This document shows, piece by piece, positions 5,971 to 10,249 of a DNA stretch of 10,249 nucleotides. The DNA is from PALSA-1336 sp964592725 (GTDB taxonomy: Bacteria; Patescibacteriota; Doudnabacteria; UBA920). Numbering within the stretch: position 1 is the stretch's first letter; each line of letters begins with the position of its first letter. The position numbers were made by a program, and so were the translations under genes. The notes beneath the pieces are model-generated. The model saw only the letters and a program-made list of their open reading frames with translations, made no database searches and was not told the origin of the DNA. Where the stretch lies: positions 1-10,249 of the forward strand of contig CAZQFQ010000045.1 of the NCBI GenBank assembly GCA_964592725.1, in the 5' to 3' direction.

Positions 5971-6157
5971 GCAATACCGCGGAGCTTCCCCTCCTGCCAA
6001 GGAGGGGTGGATCGCGTTAGCGAGACGGGGTGGTATTTATCAGCAAATACTCCAACCACCTCCCCCAGCACCACTTTTTTGCTGATCAATATCGTTAGAC
6101 AAAAAAGTGGTGCTGGGTACTCCTCCTTAGAAAGGAGGAGAAGCTCCGCGGTATTGC
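5971..6157. repeat. 187-bp nested composite of palindromes
   Basis: The perfect 18-bp terminal inverted repeat GCAATACCGCGGAGCTTC (5971-5988) pairs with 6140-6157, and extends to 25 bp with one mismatch. Inside are CCCCTCCT/AGGAGGGG (5988-6007), a TCGC/GCGA mini-hairpin, GGTGG/CCACC arms around 6030-6060, and the 18-bp perfect pair CCCAGCACCACTTTTTTG (6064-6081) with 6100-6117. CTCCTCCTT/AAGGAGGAG is at 6120-6140. No open reading frame of substance lies inside. This accounts for most of the 269-bp gap between the M50 gene and the next stop codon. Confidence 0.9.
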
Positions 6158-6174
6158 TTGTATAAAAAAGTTCA

Positions 6175-6216
6175 AGCGCCGACACTTTCCCGTGGGTTGC
6201 GGTTGGTGTCGGCGCT
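6175..6216 (-). terminator. Intrinsic terminator of the small CxxC-protein gene
   Basis: The 11-bp perfect stem AGCGCCGACAC / GTGTCGGCGCT is followed, on the minus strand, by TGAAC and then T6. It lies 17 bp past the stop of the gene at 6234-6458. Confidence 0.85.
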
Positions 6217-6233
6217 GATGCGCGGTTGCCTCA

Positions 6234-6458
6234 TCAAGATGCCTTTGAGGCGAGTTTGGATACGGCTTCCGGTGTGAGGCCTTTGCCGCACCAATTACAG
6301 GTCACTTCATCGAGAGGTATGGGTTTGGATTTCGGCCCTTCGCCGGTCGCGGTAAGTTCACTGATTGACGCCGTTTTTCCTTCTATGCGAATGACCAAGA
6401 CCCTTTCCCTGTTGGTTTCCTGGTTTACACAGTAATGACTGGCAGGCTCGGTGTTCAC
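6234..6458 (-). CDS. Small hypothetical protein with a CxxC knuckle
   Basis: The 74-residue product is unrecognised. From a GTG start it reads MNTEPASHYCVN at the N-terminus. It continues with a hydrophilic beta-rich part (RVLVIRIEGKTASISEL) and ends with VTCNWCGKGLTPEAVSKLASKAS. The late CNWCGKG is half of a zinc ribbon; SHYC near the N-terminus may supply the other ligands. The frame stays open further upstream to a TTG, but that TTG is the -35 box itself, so it cannot be used. GGAGG (6463-6467) with AAA before it lies 4 nt upstream of the GTG. An overlapping ATG at 6460 reads straight into TGA. The gene has its own promoter and terminator and diverges from the rpsL leader. Confidence 0.7.
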   Translation of the reverse strand: MNTEPASHYCVNQETNRERVLVIRIEGKTASISELTATGEGPKSKPIPLDEVTCNWCGKGLTPEAVSKLASKAS

Positions 6459-6483
6459 ATTTCCTCCTTTTGTTGGACACCCT

Positions 6484-6512
6484 AGAATATCAAGTTGACA
6501 GGCCGCTGTCAA
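6484..6512 (-). promoter_or_regulatory. Promoter of the small CxxC-protein gene
   Basis: On the minus strand: TTGACA (6512-6507), 17 bp, TATTCT (6489-6484), then GGGTGTCC and a strong SD. The -10, the following eight bases and the SD closely match the promoter at 8556-8584. Its -35 lies inside the spacer of the opposing promoter at 6495-6523. Confidence 0.8.
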
Positions 6513-6523
6513 CCTAGTATAAT
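6495..6523 (+). promoter_or_regulatory. Perfect-consensus promoter for the str operon
   Basis: TTGACA (6495-6500), 17 bp, TATAAT (6518-6523), identical to the sigma70 consensus at both boxes. Transcription should begin near 6530, giving a leader of about 320 nt before rpsL. The inverted repeat TTGACAG-GCCG-CTGTCAA (6495-6512) is made by the two opposing -35 boxes and could also serve as an operator. Confidence 0.8.
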
Positions 6524-6545
6524 ATCAATAATTGAATAAGAAACC

Positions 6546-6630
6546 ATAGATCACAGATTTTTTAAGGCACGCGGATTACGCAGATGCGATTTGCGAAATC
6601 AGCGATATCTATGATTAATCAGTGATCTAT
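6546..6630. repeat. Imperfect palindrome in the rpsL leader
   Basis: ATAGATCACAGATT (6546-6559) pairs with AATCAGTGATCTAT (6617-6630) with one mismatch. Between them are degenerate words of the type CGCGGATTACGCAGAT. A partly similar stretch (CAGATTAACACGGAT, ACACGGATTAAGGC) follows rpsG at 8039-8083. This type of low-complexity palindrome is widespread in bacterial intergenic regions as far as I recall. Confidence 0.65.
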
Positions 6631-6646
6631 AATTACTATTTATTAG

Positions 6647-6736
6647 TCGCAGGTTTTGGGAAGCAACTCCAACAGGTTTCTGGAGAGTACCTAAATTGCG
6701 AAAGCAGAAGATCTGACATCTTTTGTCAGTTTTTTT
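6647..6736 (+). promoter_or_regulatory. Structured leader segment ending in a terminator-like hairpin (possible attenuator)
   Basis: TCGCA (6647-6651) can pair with TGCGA (6697-6701), GGT with ACC, and CTCCA (6667-6671) with TGGAG (6681-6685). Then CTGACA (6713-6718) pairs with TGTCAG (6724-6729), followed by seven T (6730-6736), the form of an intrinsic terminator inside the leader. A competing hairpin AAGAT (6708-6712) / ATCTT (6718-6722) would disrupt it. It matches no riboswitch class I recognise. It lies 115 nt before rpsL. Confidence 0.45.
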
Positions 6737-6770
6737 GTGCAAAAGTTTATTCAGGAAGAAAATTATTTAT

Positions 6771-6844
6771 CCACGAATTCACTAATCATCACGAATTACA
6801 CTAAGCTGTATTCGTGAAATTGGTGACAATTCGTGAATTAGTGG
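6771..6844 (+). repeat. Imperfect palindrome abutting the rpsL ribosome binding site
   Basis: CCACGAATTCACTAAT at the left faces ATTCGTGAATTAGTGG at the right (ending 6844). Runs of 4, 7, 3, 4 and 4 pairs are separated by single or double mismatches. The arms are built from an octamer, CAC(G/T)AATT. The last GG of the right arm is also the first GG of the rpsL SD (GGAG, 6843-6846). Confidence 0.7.
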
Positions 6845-6850
6845 AGAACA

Positions 6851-7264
6851 ATGCCCACAATAAATCAACTCGTACGCAAAGGCAGACACGCTTTTCAGTA
6901 CAAGAGCAAGAGTCCGGCGCTAATGCGCAGGCAGAATTTAATTAAGAACAAAACTTTGTTCATCAAAACCGGCGCGCCGTTTATGCGCGGCGTGTGCCTG
7001 AAGGTTTACACCACCACGCCAAAAAAGCCGAACTCGGCTCTGCGTAAAGTCGCCAAGGTTAAATTGACCAACGGGATGGAAGTCATCGCGTACATCCCCG
7101 GCATCGGCCACAATTTGCAGGAACACAGCGTGGTTATGATCCGCGGCGGCAGGGTAAAAGATTTGCCCGGCGTCCGCTACCACATTATCCGGGGAAAACT
7201 GGACACATTAGGCGTTGACGGTCGTAAACGCTCGAGAAGCAAGTATGGAACTAAGAAAAAATAA
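6851..7264 (+). CDS. rpsL: 30S ribosomal protein S12
   Basis: S12 is a decoding-centre protein and the first gene of the str operon. At 137 residues it is of the long type also found in Bacillus, with extra residues (about 27-42) before RGVC compared with the 124-residue E. coli form. MPTINQLVRKGR, VYTTTPKKPNSALRK, IPGIGHNLQEHSVV and RGGRVKDLPGVRYHIIRG are all intact. The two lysines where streptomycin-resistance changes usually arise (in TPKKP and RVKDL) are the ordinary sensitive-type residues. A GGAG lies 4 nt before the ATG, closer than usual. Confidence 0.98.
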   Translation: MPTINQLVRKGRHAFQYKSKSPALMRRQNLIKNKTLFIKTGAPFMRGVCLKVYTTTPKKPNSALRKVAKVKLTNGMEVIAYIPGIGHNLQEHSVVMIRGGRVKDLPGVRYHIIRGKLDTLGVDGRKRSRSKYGTKKK

Positions 7265-7268
7265 TCTT

Positions 7269-7366
7269 CTACGAAATACGAAAAGATACTAAATATACGA
7301 AATACTAAACTTGTGAGTGCTGGCGTTTCGTATTTAGTACCTTTAGTAAAATTTAGTATTTAGTAG
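7269..7366. repeat. 98-bp heptamer-based palindrome between rpsL and rpsG
   Basis: Two 42-nt arms (7269-7310 and 7325-7366) enclose a 14-nt loop. The arms consist of repeats of AC(G/T)AAAT, and mismatches between them fall mainly at the G/T position. It fills nearly all of the 122-bp gap. It is followed by a small AATTTAC-GAA-GTAAATT hairpin (7369-7385) that ends one base before the rpsG ATG. Confidence 0.8.
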
Positions 7367-7386
7367 AGAATTTACGAAGTAAATTT

Positions 7387-8037
7387 ATGCCAAGAAAATC
7401 CAGAAGTTACGACAAACACGTGCCGGCACCGGACCCGAAATACGGTTCGGTCAAATACGCCAAATTTATAAACTATATAATGGAGCGCGGCAAAAAGAAT
7501 GTGGCGCGCAAGATTTTTTATGATGCTTTGGACATTGTCGGCGAAAAAGTTGCCGCGATGCCGACTGCTGCTCCGGTCGCCGCAAAACCATCGGCTGATG
7601 CTAAAGCAAAGCCTTCGGATAAGAAAGGTGCGGTTGAGGCCAAATCTACATCAAAGTCCGATGTAGGGGAGGGTTTGAAACCCTTCCCTACGGGGACAAA
7701 AACGGCAACGTCCCAGAAACTTGACGGACGCGCGGTGTTTGATATTGCCTTAAAAAATGTCGCTCCGATAATGGAATTAAAATCCCGCAGAATCGGCGGT
7801 GCCAACTACCAGGTGCCGATGGAAGTCCAGGAACCGCGCAAAACTACGCTCGGTATGCGCTGGCTTTTGGCCGCGGCCAGAAGCAAAAAAGGAATGAGAA
7901 TGGCTGAACGCCTGGCCGGCGAAATTATGGACGCCTACAACAAAACCGGTATCGCTATGAAGAAGCGTGAAGACGTCCACAGGATGGCCGAAGCCAACAA
8001 GGCATTCGCGCACTTTGCGCGCTTCGGACGAAGATAG
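7387..8037 (+). CDS. rpsG: 30S ribosomal protein S7 with a 57-residue internal insert
   Basis: S7 nucleates folding of the 16S 3' major domain and lies at the E site. Conserved parts are MPRKSRSYDK...PDPKYGS, KFINYIMERGKK, LKSRRIGGANYQVP, RWLLAAARSK and MKKREDVHRMAEANKAFAHF. The protein has 216 residues instead of about 156. The excess lies between ALDIVGEKV (to about 55) and GRAVFDIALKNV (from about 114). It is Ala/Lys/Pro-rich and probably disordered. Its second half (about 91-104, SDVGEGLKPFPTGT) is encoded by a palindromic repeat. The insert falls where ordinary S7 has a short turn, so a solvent-exposed loop is likely. No convincing SD is present. It follows rpsL in the normal order. Confidence 0.96.
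   Translation: MPRKSRSYDKHVPAPDPKYGSVKYAKFINYIMERGKKNVARKIFYDALDIVGEKVAAMPTAAPVAAKPSADAKAKPSDKKGAVEAKSTSKSDVGEGLKPFPTGTKTATSQKLDGRAVFDIALKNVAPIMELKSRRIGGANYQVPMEVQEPRKTTLGMRWLLAAARSKKGMRMAERLAGEIMDAYNKTGIAMKKREDVHRMAEANKAFAHFARFGRR
7646..7691. repeat. Palindromic repeat inside rpsG
   Basis: CTACATC (7646-7652) pairs with GATGTAG (7660-7666). The overlapping larger hairpin runs from GTAGGGGAGGGTTT (7663-7676) to AACCCTTCCCTAC (7679-7691), perfect except for one G-T pair. The frame stays open across it. GTAGGGG...CCCTAC palindromes of this kind are familiar as dispersed repeats elsewhere. Confidence 0.85.
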
Positions 8038-8088
8038 ACAGATTAACACGGATACTGCTAACGGATGAACACGGATTAAGGCGCAGTT

Positions 8089-8248
8089 TCTCCCCATTTA
8101 ATGGGGAGATGTCACCAAAAAAAAGCAAAACATCGCTTTTGGTGACAGAGAGGTTAAATATTTAGAATAACCTCTCCCGCCCCGTCTGACGGGGCACCCT
8201 CCCCATGAATTGGGGAGGGGCTCCCGCCTTCGCTAAAGCTTCGGCGGG
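8089..8248. repeat. Array of six consecutive hairpins after rpsG
   Basis: In order: TCTCCCCATT/AATGGGGAGA (8089-8109); GTCACC...GGTGAC with GCTTTT (8111-8146); GAGAGGTTA/TAACCTCTC (8148-8176); GCCCCGTC/GACGGGGC (8179-8195); CCCTCCCCA/TGGGGAGGG (8197-8219); CCCGCC/GGCGGG (8223-8248). With the degenerate CACGGATT-like stretch at 8039-8083 this explains most of the 360-bp gene-free region 8038-8397. The last hairpin shares its core and trailing CAAGC with 3261-3292. The array may act as a terminator or mRNA stabiliser for rpsL-rpsG. Confidence 0.85.
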
Positions 8249-8286
8249 CAAGCCGCGGTCTTGCTTAGAACTTTGAAAGTTTTGAC

Positions 8287-8393
8287 AAAAAGAAAAAGCC
8301 CGCAATCCGATTGGAAGTCTCGGAAGGGGCTGGCGCATGGCGATCCGGATGGTGGGGGGGTGGGAAGGCGCGGGGCGGCGTGACGATCGGATT
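8287..8393 (-). terminator. Possible terminator of the small antisense gene, with a long GC-rich loop
   Basis: On the minus strand AATCCGAT (8393-8386) can pair with ATCGGATT (8311-8304), followed by GCGGGC and a T5-C-T5 run. The loop of 74 nt is very GC-rich and holds a run of C (G on the + strand). The long loop makes this less certain than the other terminators. Confidence 0.45.
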
Positions 8394-8397
8394 TTAG

Positions 8398-8529
8398 TTA
8401 CCTTGACCTTTTGAACAAGGATTTGGCGAAAGCCTTTAAGCTTTCACCTTGGGAGGCTTCAAGGCAATAGCTCCCAAAAAAGGCAACGATAACGGCTCCG
8501 ACCGCAATCAGACATATTAACATTAACAT
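8398..8529 (-). CDS. Small single-pass membrane protein, hypothetical
   Basis: This gives 43 residues, starting MLMLICLIAVGAVIVAFFGS, a strong transmembrane segment (about 1-19), and ending with a basic amphipathic tail (SLKAFAKSLFKRSR). It lies antisense to the str operon in the gap between rpsG and fusA. AGGAGG (8536-8541) sits 6 nt before the ATG, and a good promoter lies just upstream. This combination is the main reason to believe such a short frame. The frame continues upstream, but those codons run through the promoter. No family is recognised; a small membrane regulator or a toxin-like peptide are possibilities without direct support. Confidence 0.6.
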   Translation of the reverse strand: MLMLICLIAVGAVIVAFFGSYCLEASQGESLKAFAKSLFKRSR

Positions 8530-8555
8530 AGTTGTCCTCCTATTTCGGACACCCC

Positions 8556-8584
8556 AGAATAGCAAAGAGAGAGAGGTTTGTAAA
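8556..8584 (-). promoter_or_regulatory. Promoter of the small membrane-protein gene
   Basis: On the minus strand: TTTACA (8584-8579), 17 bp, TATTCT (8561-8556), then GGGGTGTCC and AGGAGG. From the -10 to the SD it is nearly the same as the module before the gene at 6234-6458. Confidence 0.75.
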
Positions 8585-8598
8585 GAGCGTTTTTCTGT

Positions 8599-8688
8599 GG
8601 CGTCATCCTGAGCGAGTGCATCCGAGCGAAGGATCTCAAACAAGAAAAGAGATTCTTCGGCCAGAATGCAAGGCCTCAGAATGACGCC
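8599..8688. repeat. 90-bp imperfect inverted repeat, copy 2
   Basis: The reverse complement of this block aligns with 1375-1466: shared GGCGTCATTCTGAGG, GAAGAATCT, TTTGAGATCCTTCG and CTCAGGATGACGCC, with differing bases between. It lies just upstream of the small antisense gene's promoter. Confidence 0.85.
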
Positions 8689-8706
8689 GTAAAAAATAAA
8701 TCGAAT

Positions 8707-8758
8707 CCGAGGGTTACCCTCGGGCTAAGGAAAATCCCGAGCCGAGGGTAACCCTCGG
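8707..8758. repeat. 52-bp paired 17-mer repeat, copy A
   Basis: CCGAGGGTTACCCTCGG (8707-8723), 18 nt, CCGAGGGTAACCCTCGG (8742-8758). The 17-mers are identical to those in purH; the spacer is different (begins GCTAAGGAAAAT). Confidence 0.9.
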
Positions 8759-8793
8759 CACCAACGAATCAGCGAATTAGTATATCAAAGAAC

Positions 8794-8845
8794 CCGAGGG
8801 TTACCCTCGGGTTAAAGAAAATCTCAAGCCGAGGGTAACCCTCGG
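8794..8845. repeat. 52-bp paired 17-mer repeat, copy B, 40 bp before fusA
   Basis: CCGAGGGTTACCCTCGG (8794-8810), 18 nt, CCGAGGGTAACCCTCGG (8829-8845). The spacer resembles that of copy A (GTTAAAGAAAAT against GCTAAGGAAAAT), so the two are probably related by duplication. With copy A and the 90-bp repeat it explains most of the 356-bp gene-free region 8530-8885; no clear fusA promoter was found there. Confidence 0.9.
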
Positions 8846-8885
8846 GTACAAAATTATTAAATCATTTAATTTTTAAATCAAAAAT

Positions 8886-10249
8886 ATGCCAAGAGAGTAT
8901 CCCATTGAAGTTACCCGTAATATAGGAATTATCGCGCACATCGATGCCGGAAAAACAACGGTCACCGAGGGCGTTTTGTATAATACCGGAATGATCCATA
9001 AAATCGGCGCGGTGCACGAAGGCGAGACGACCACCGACTGGATGGAGCAGGAGCGCGAGCGCGGAATTACCATTACGGCGGCCGCGGTGACTTGTTATTG
9101 GGTGCCGAGGTTTATTAAATTGGCCAAGGACACCAAGCACAAAATCAACATTATAGACACTCCCGGTCACGTGGACTTCACTGTTGAGGTCGAACGATCT
9201 TTAAGAGTTCTGGACGGCGCGGTTGTCGTGTTTGACGGAAAAATGGGCGTGGAGCCGCAAAGCGAAACTGTTTGGCGCCAGGCCGATAAATATCACGTGC
9301 CGCGAATGTGCTTTATCAATAAAATCAACCAAACCGGCGGTGATTTTTACAAATCGCTGGAATCCATTCATAAAAGACTGTCGCCCGACGCCCTGCCCAT
9401 CCAGCTGCCCGTTGGCTTTGAAAAAGATATTTGCGGCGTGGTGGATTTAATAAATATGAAGTCCTACACTTACAAAGATTTTACGGACAAAGAGTTTACA
9501 GTGGGCGAAGTGCCGGCCGATATGCTGGAAAAAGCCAAAGAATGGCGCCACAAACTTTTGGAAAAAGTCGTGGAGAGCGATGACGCCATTATGGAAAAAT
9601 ATTTGTCCGGCCAGGAGCTTACGGAAACGGAATTTTTAACGGCCATCCGCAAAGCCGTGCAGGGCGGACAATTTTTTCCGGTACTCGGCGGCGACGGACG
9701 CGGGATTATTGTCCAAACAATTTTAGACGCGGTTACCAACTTTTTGCCTTCGCCTGTAGATCGCGGCGTTGTTAAAGGGCATGATTTAAAGACGGGCGCA
9801 GATATAGAACGGAAGCCTTCGGACGACGAGCCCTTTACGGCGTTAGCATTTAAAATCGCCACCGACCCATTTGTCGGCAGACTTTGTTTTTTTAGAGTGT
9901 ACGCCGGGCATTTGGAAGCCGGTTCGTATGTATTAAACGGGCGCACCCAAAACAAAGAGCGCGTGGGCCGTATTGTGCGGATGAAAGCCGACGACCGCGA
10001 AGAAGTCAAGGAAGTTTTTGCCGGAGATATTTGCGCGCTGGTGGGGCCAAAAGATACCTTTACCGGCGATACTTTGTGCGATGTGGACAAACCCATTCAG
10101 CTGGAAAGAATCAAGTTTGCGGATCCGGTTATTAGCATGTCCATTGAGCCAAAGACCAAAGCTGACCAGGAAAAAATGGGCATTGCTTTGGGTAAGCTGG
10201 CCGAAGAAGACCCGACCTTTAAACTTTCCACCAACGAAGAAACCCAGCA
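8886..10249 (+). CDS. fusA: Elongation factor G, 5' portion (runs off the window)
   Basis: This is the translocation GTPase of the ribosome, present here as its first 454 codons with no stop or frameshift. G1 is AHIDAGKTT (17-25), switch I ends RGITIT (59-64) and G3 is DTPGHVDF (91-98). These are normal. The G4 motif reads NKIN (145-148) followed by QTGGDF, whereas EF-G normally has NKxD followed by R. The Asp of NKxD specifies guanine. Domain II is seen from about DDEPFTALAFKIATDPFVGRL onward, with domain III beginning near the end (KFADPVISMSIEPKTKADQEKM). No SD is visible before the ATG, and 848 bp with an antisense gene separate it from rpsG, unlike the compact str operon of most bacteria. 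Confidence 0.97.
   Translation, partial: MPREYPIEVTRNIGIIAHIDAGKTTVTEGVLYNTGMIHKIGAVHEGETTTDWMEQERERGITITAAAVTCYWVPRFIKLAKDTKHKINIIDTPGHVDFTVEVERSLRVLDGAVVVFDGKMGVEPQSETVWRQADKYHVPRMCFINKINQTGGDFYKSLESIHKRLSPDALPIQLPVGFEKDICGVVDLINMKSYTYKDFTDKEFTVGEVPADMLEKAKEWRHKLLEKVVESDDAIMEKYLSGQELTETEFLTAIRKAVQGGQFFPVLGGDGRGIIVQTILDAVTNFLPSPVDRGVVKGHDLKTGADIERKPSDDEPFTALAFKIATDPFVGRLCFFRVYAGHLEAGSYVLNGRTQNKERVGRIVRMKADDREEVKEVFAGDICALVGPKDTFTGDTLCDVDKPIQLERIKFADPVISMSIEPKTKADQEKMGIALGKLAEEDPTFKLSTNEETQ

Noticed and set aside
5971..6157. Insertion sequence
   Set aside because: The terminal inverted repeats are good, but the interior has no transposase frame and no clear target-site duplication.
5484..6185. 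Minus-strand open frame of 233 codons
   Set aside because: It is antisense to the well-supported M50 gene and continues through the palindrome nest; it has no motifs of its own.
6512..6512. TTG start giving a 92-residue form of the small CxxC protein
   Set aside because: This TTG is the -35 box of the gene's own promoter, so it lies upstream of the transcript.
6647..6736. Known riboswitch, SRP RNA or tRNA-like gene in the rpsL leader
   Set aside because: I compared it with the conserved cores that I remember (glycine, preQ1, fluoride, 4.5S RNA) and found no match.
6622..6804. Open frame of 60 codons in the rpsL leader
   Set aside because: No SD, no family resemblance, and it runs through the terminator-like hairpin and a palindrome arm.
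7269..8845. CRISPR-like array suggested by the many repeats
   Set aside because: The repeats are self-complementary hairpins of different families, without regular repeat-spacer units, and no cas gene is present.
9470..10096. Minus-strand open frame of 208 codons
   Set aside because: Antisense shadow of fusA, with Ser/Thr/Pro-rich composition typical of such shadows.

Overview
The window looks like a chromosomal segment of a small-genome bacterium of the Candidate Phyla Radiation (Patescibacteria), most likely a Parcubacteria-type lineage. This is inference. It rests on short, loosely packed housekeeping genes, a tiny Cys-rich protein of a kind I associate with these genomes, an EF-G with an unusual G4 motif, many genes without a Shine-Dalgarno (SD) site, and a very high density of palindromic repeats, some inside essential genes. 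TAA and TGA both act as stops.

Layout. The left part (1-3518, all + strand) holds a Maf nucleotide pyrophosphatase, a GNAT acetyltransferase, the purine enzyme PurH (purH) and a 52-residue Cys-rich protein. A strong bidirectional terminator (3531-3587) separates these from two minus-strand genes: a membrane-anchored S41-protease-like protein with a built-in J-like domain, and ribosomal protein L28 (rpmB). Between those two lies an elaborate pair of hairpins with complementary loops (4916-5014). rpmB diverges from a site-2-protease-like M50 metalloprotease (5338-5964). After a 187-bp nest of palindromes comes a small minus-strand gene whose promoter is interleaved with a perfect-consensus promoter pointing at the str operon. 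That operon (rpsL, rpsG, fusA; fusA runs off the window) has a roughly 320-nt leader with a terminator-like hairpin. An 848-bp gap between rpsG and fusA holds a small antisense membrane-protein gene and several palindromic repeats.

Two themes stand out. First, palindromic repeats have entered genes without breaking the frame: three in purH and one in rpsG. One of these families also occurs twice just upstream of fusA. Second, there seem to be two ways of starting translation. maf, the M50 gene and the S41 gene have a good -10 box ending only 6-10 nt before the ATG, so their mRNAs should be leaderless or nearly so. purH, rpsL and the two small minus-strand genes have clear SD sites, and those two small genes share the same promoter-plus-leader module.

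The genes cover nucleotide housekeeping (Maf, PurH), translation (L28, S12, S7, EF-G) and membrane proteolysis (M50, S41-like). No conventional mobile element, CRISPR array, tRNA or rRNA was found.
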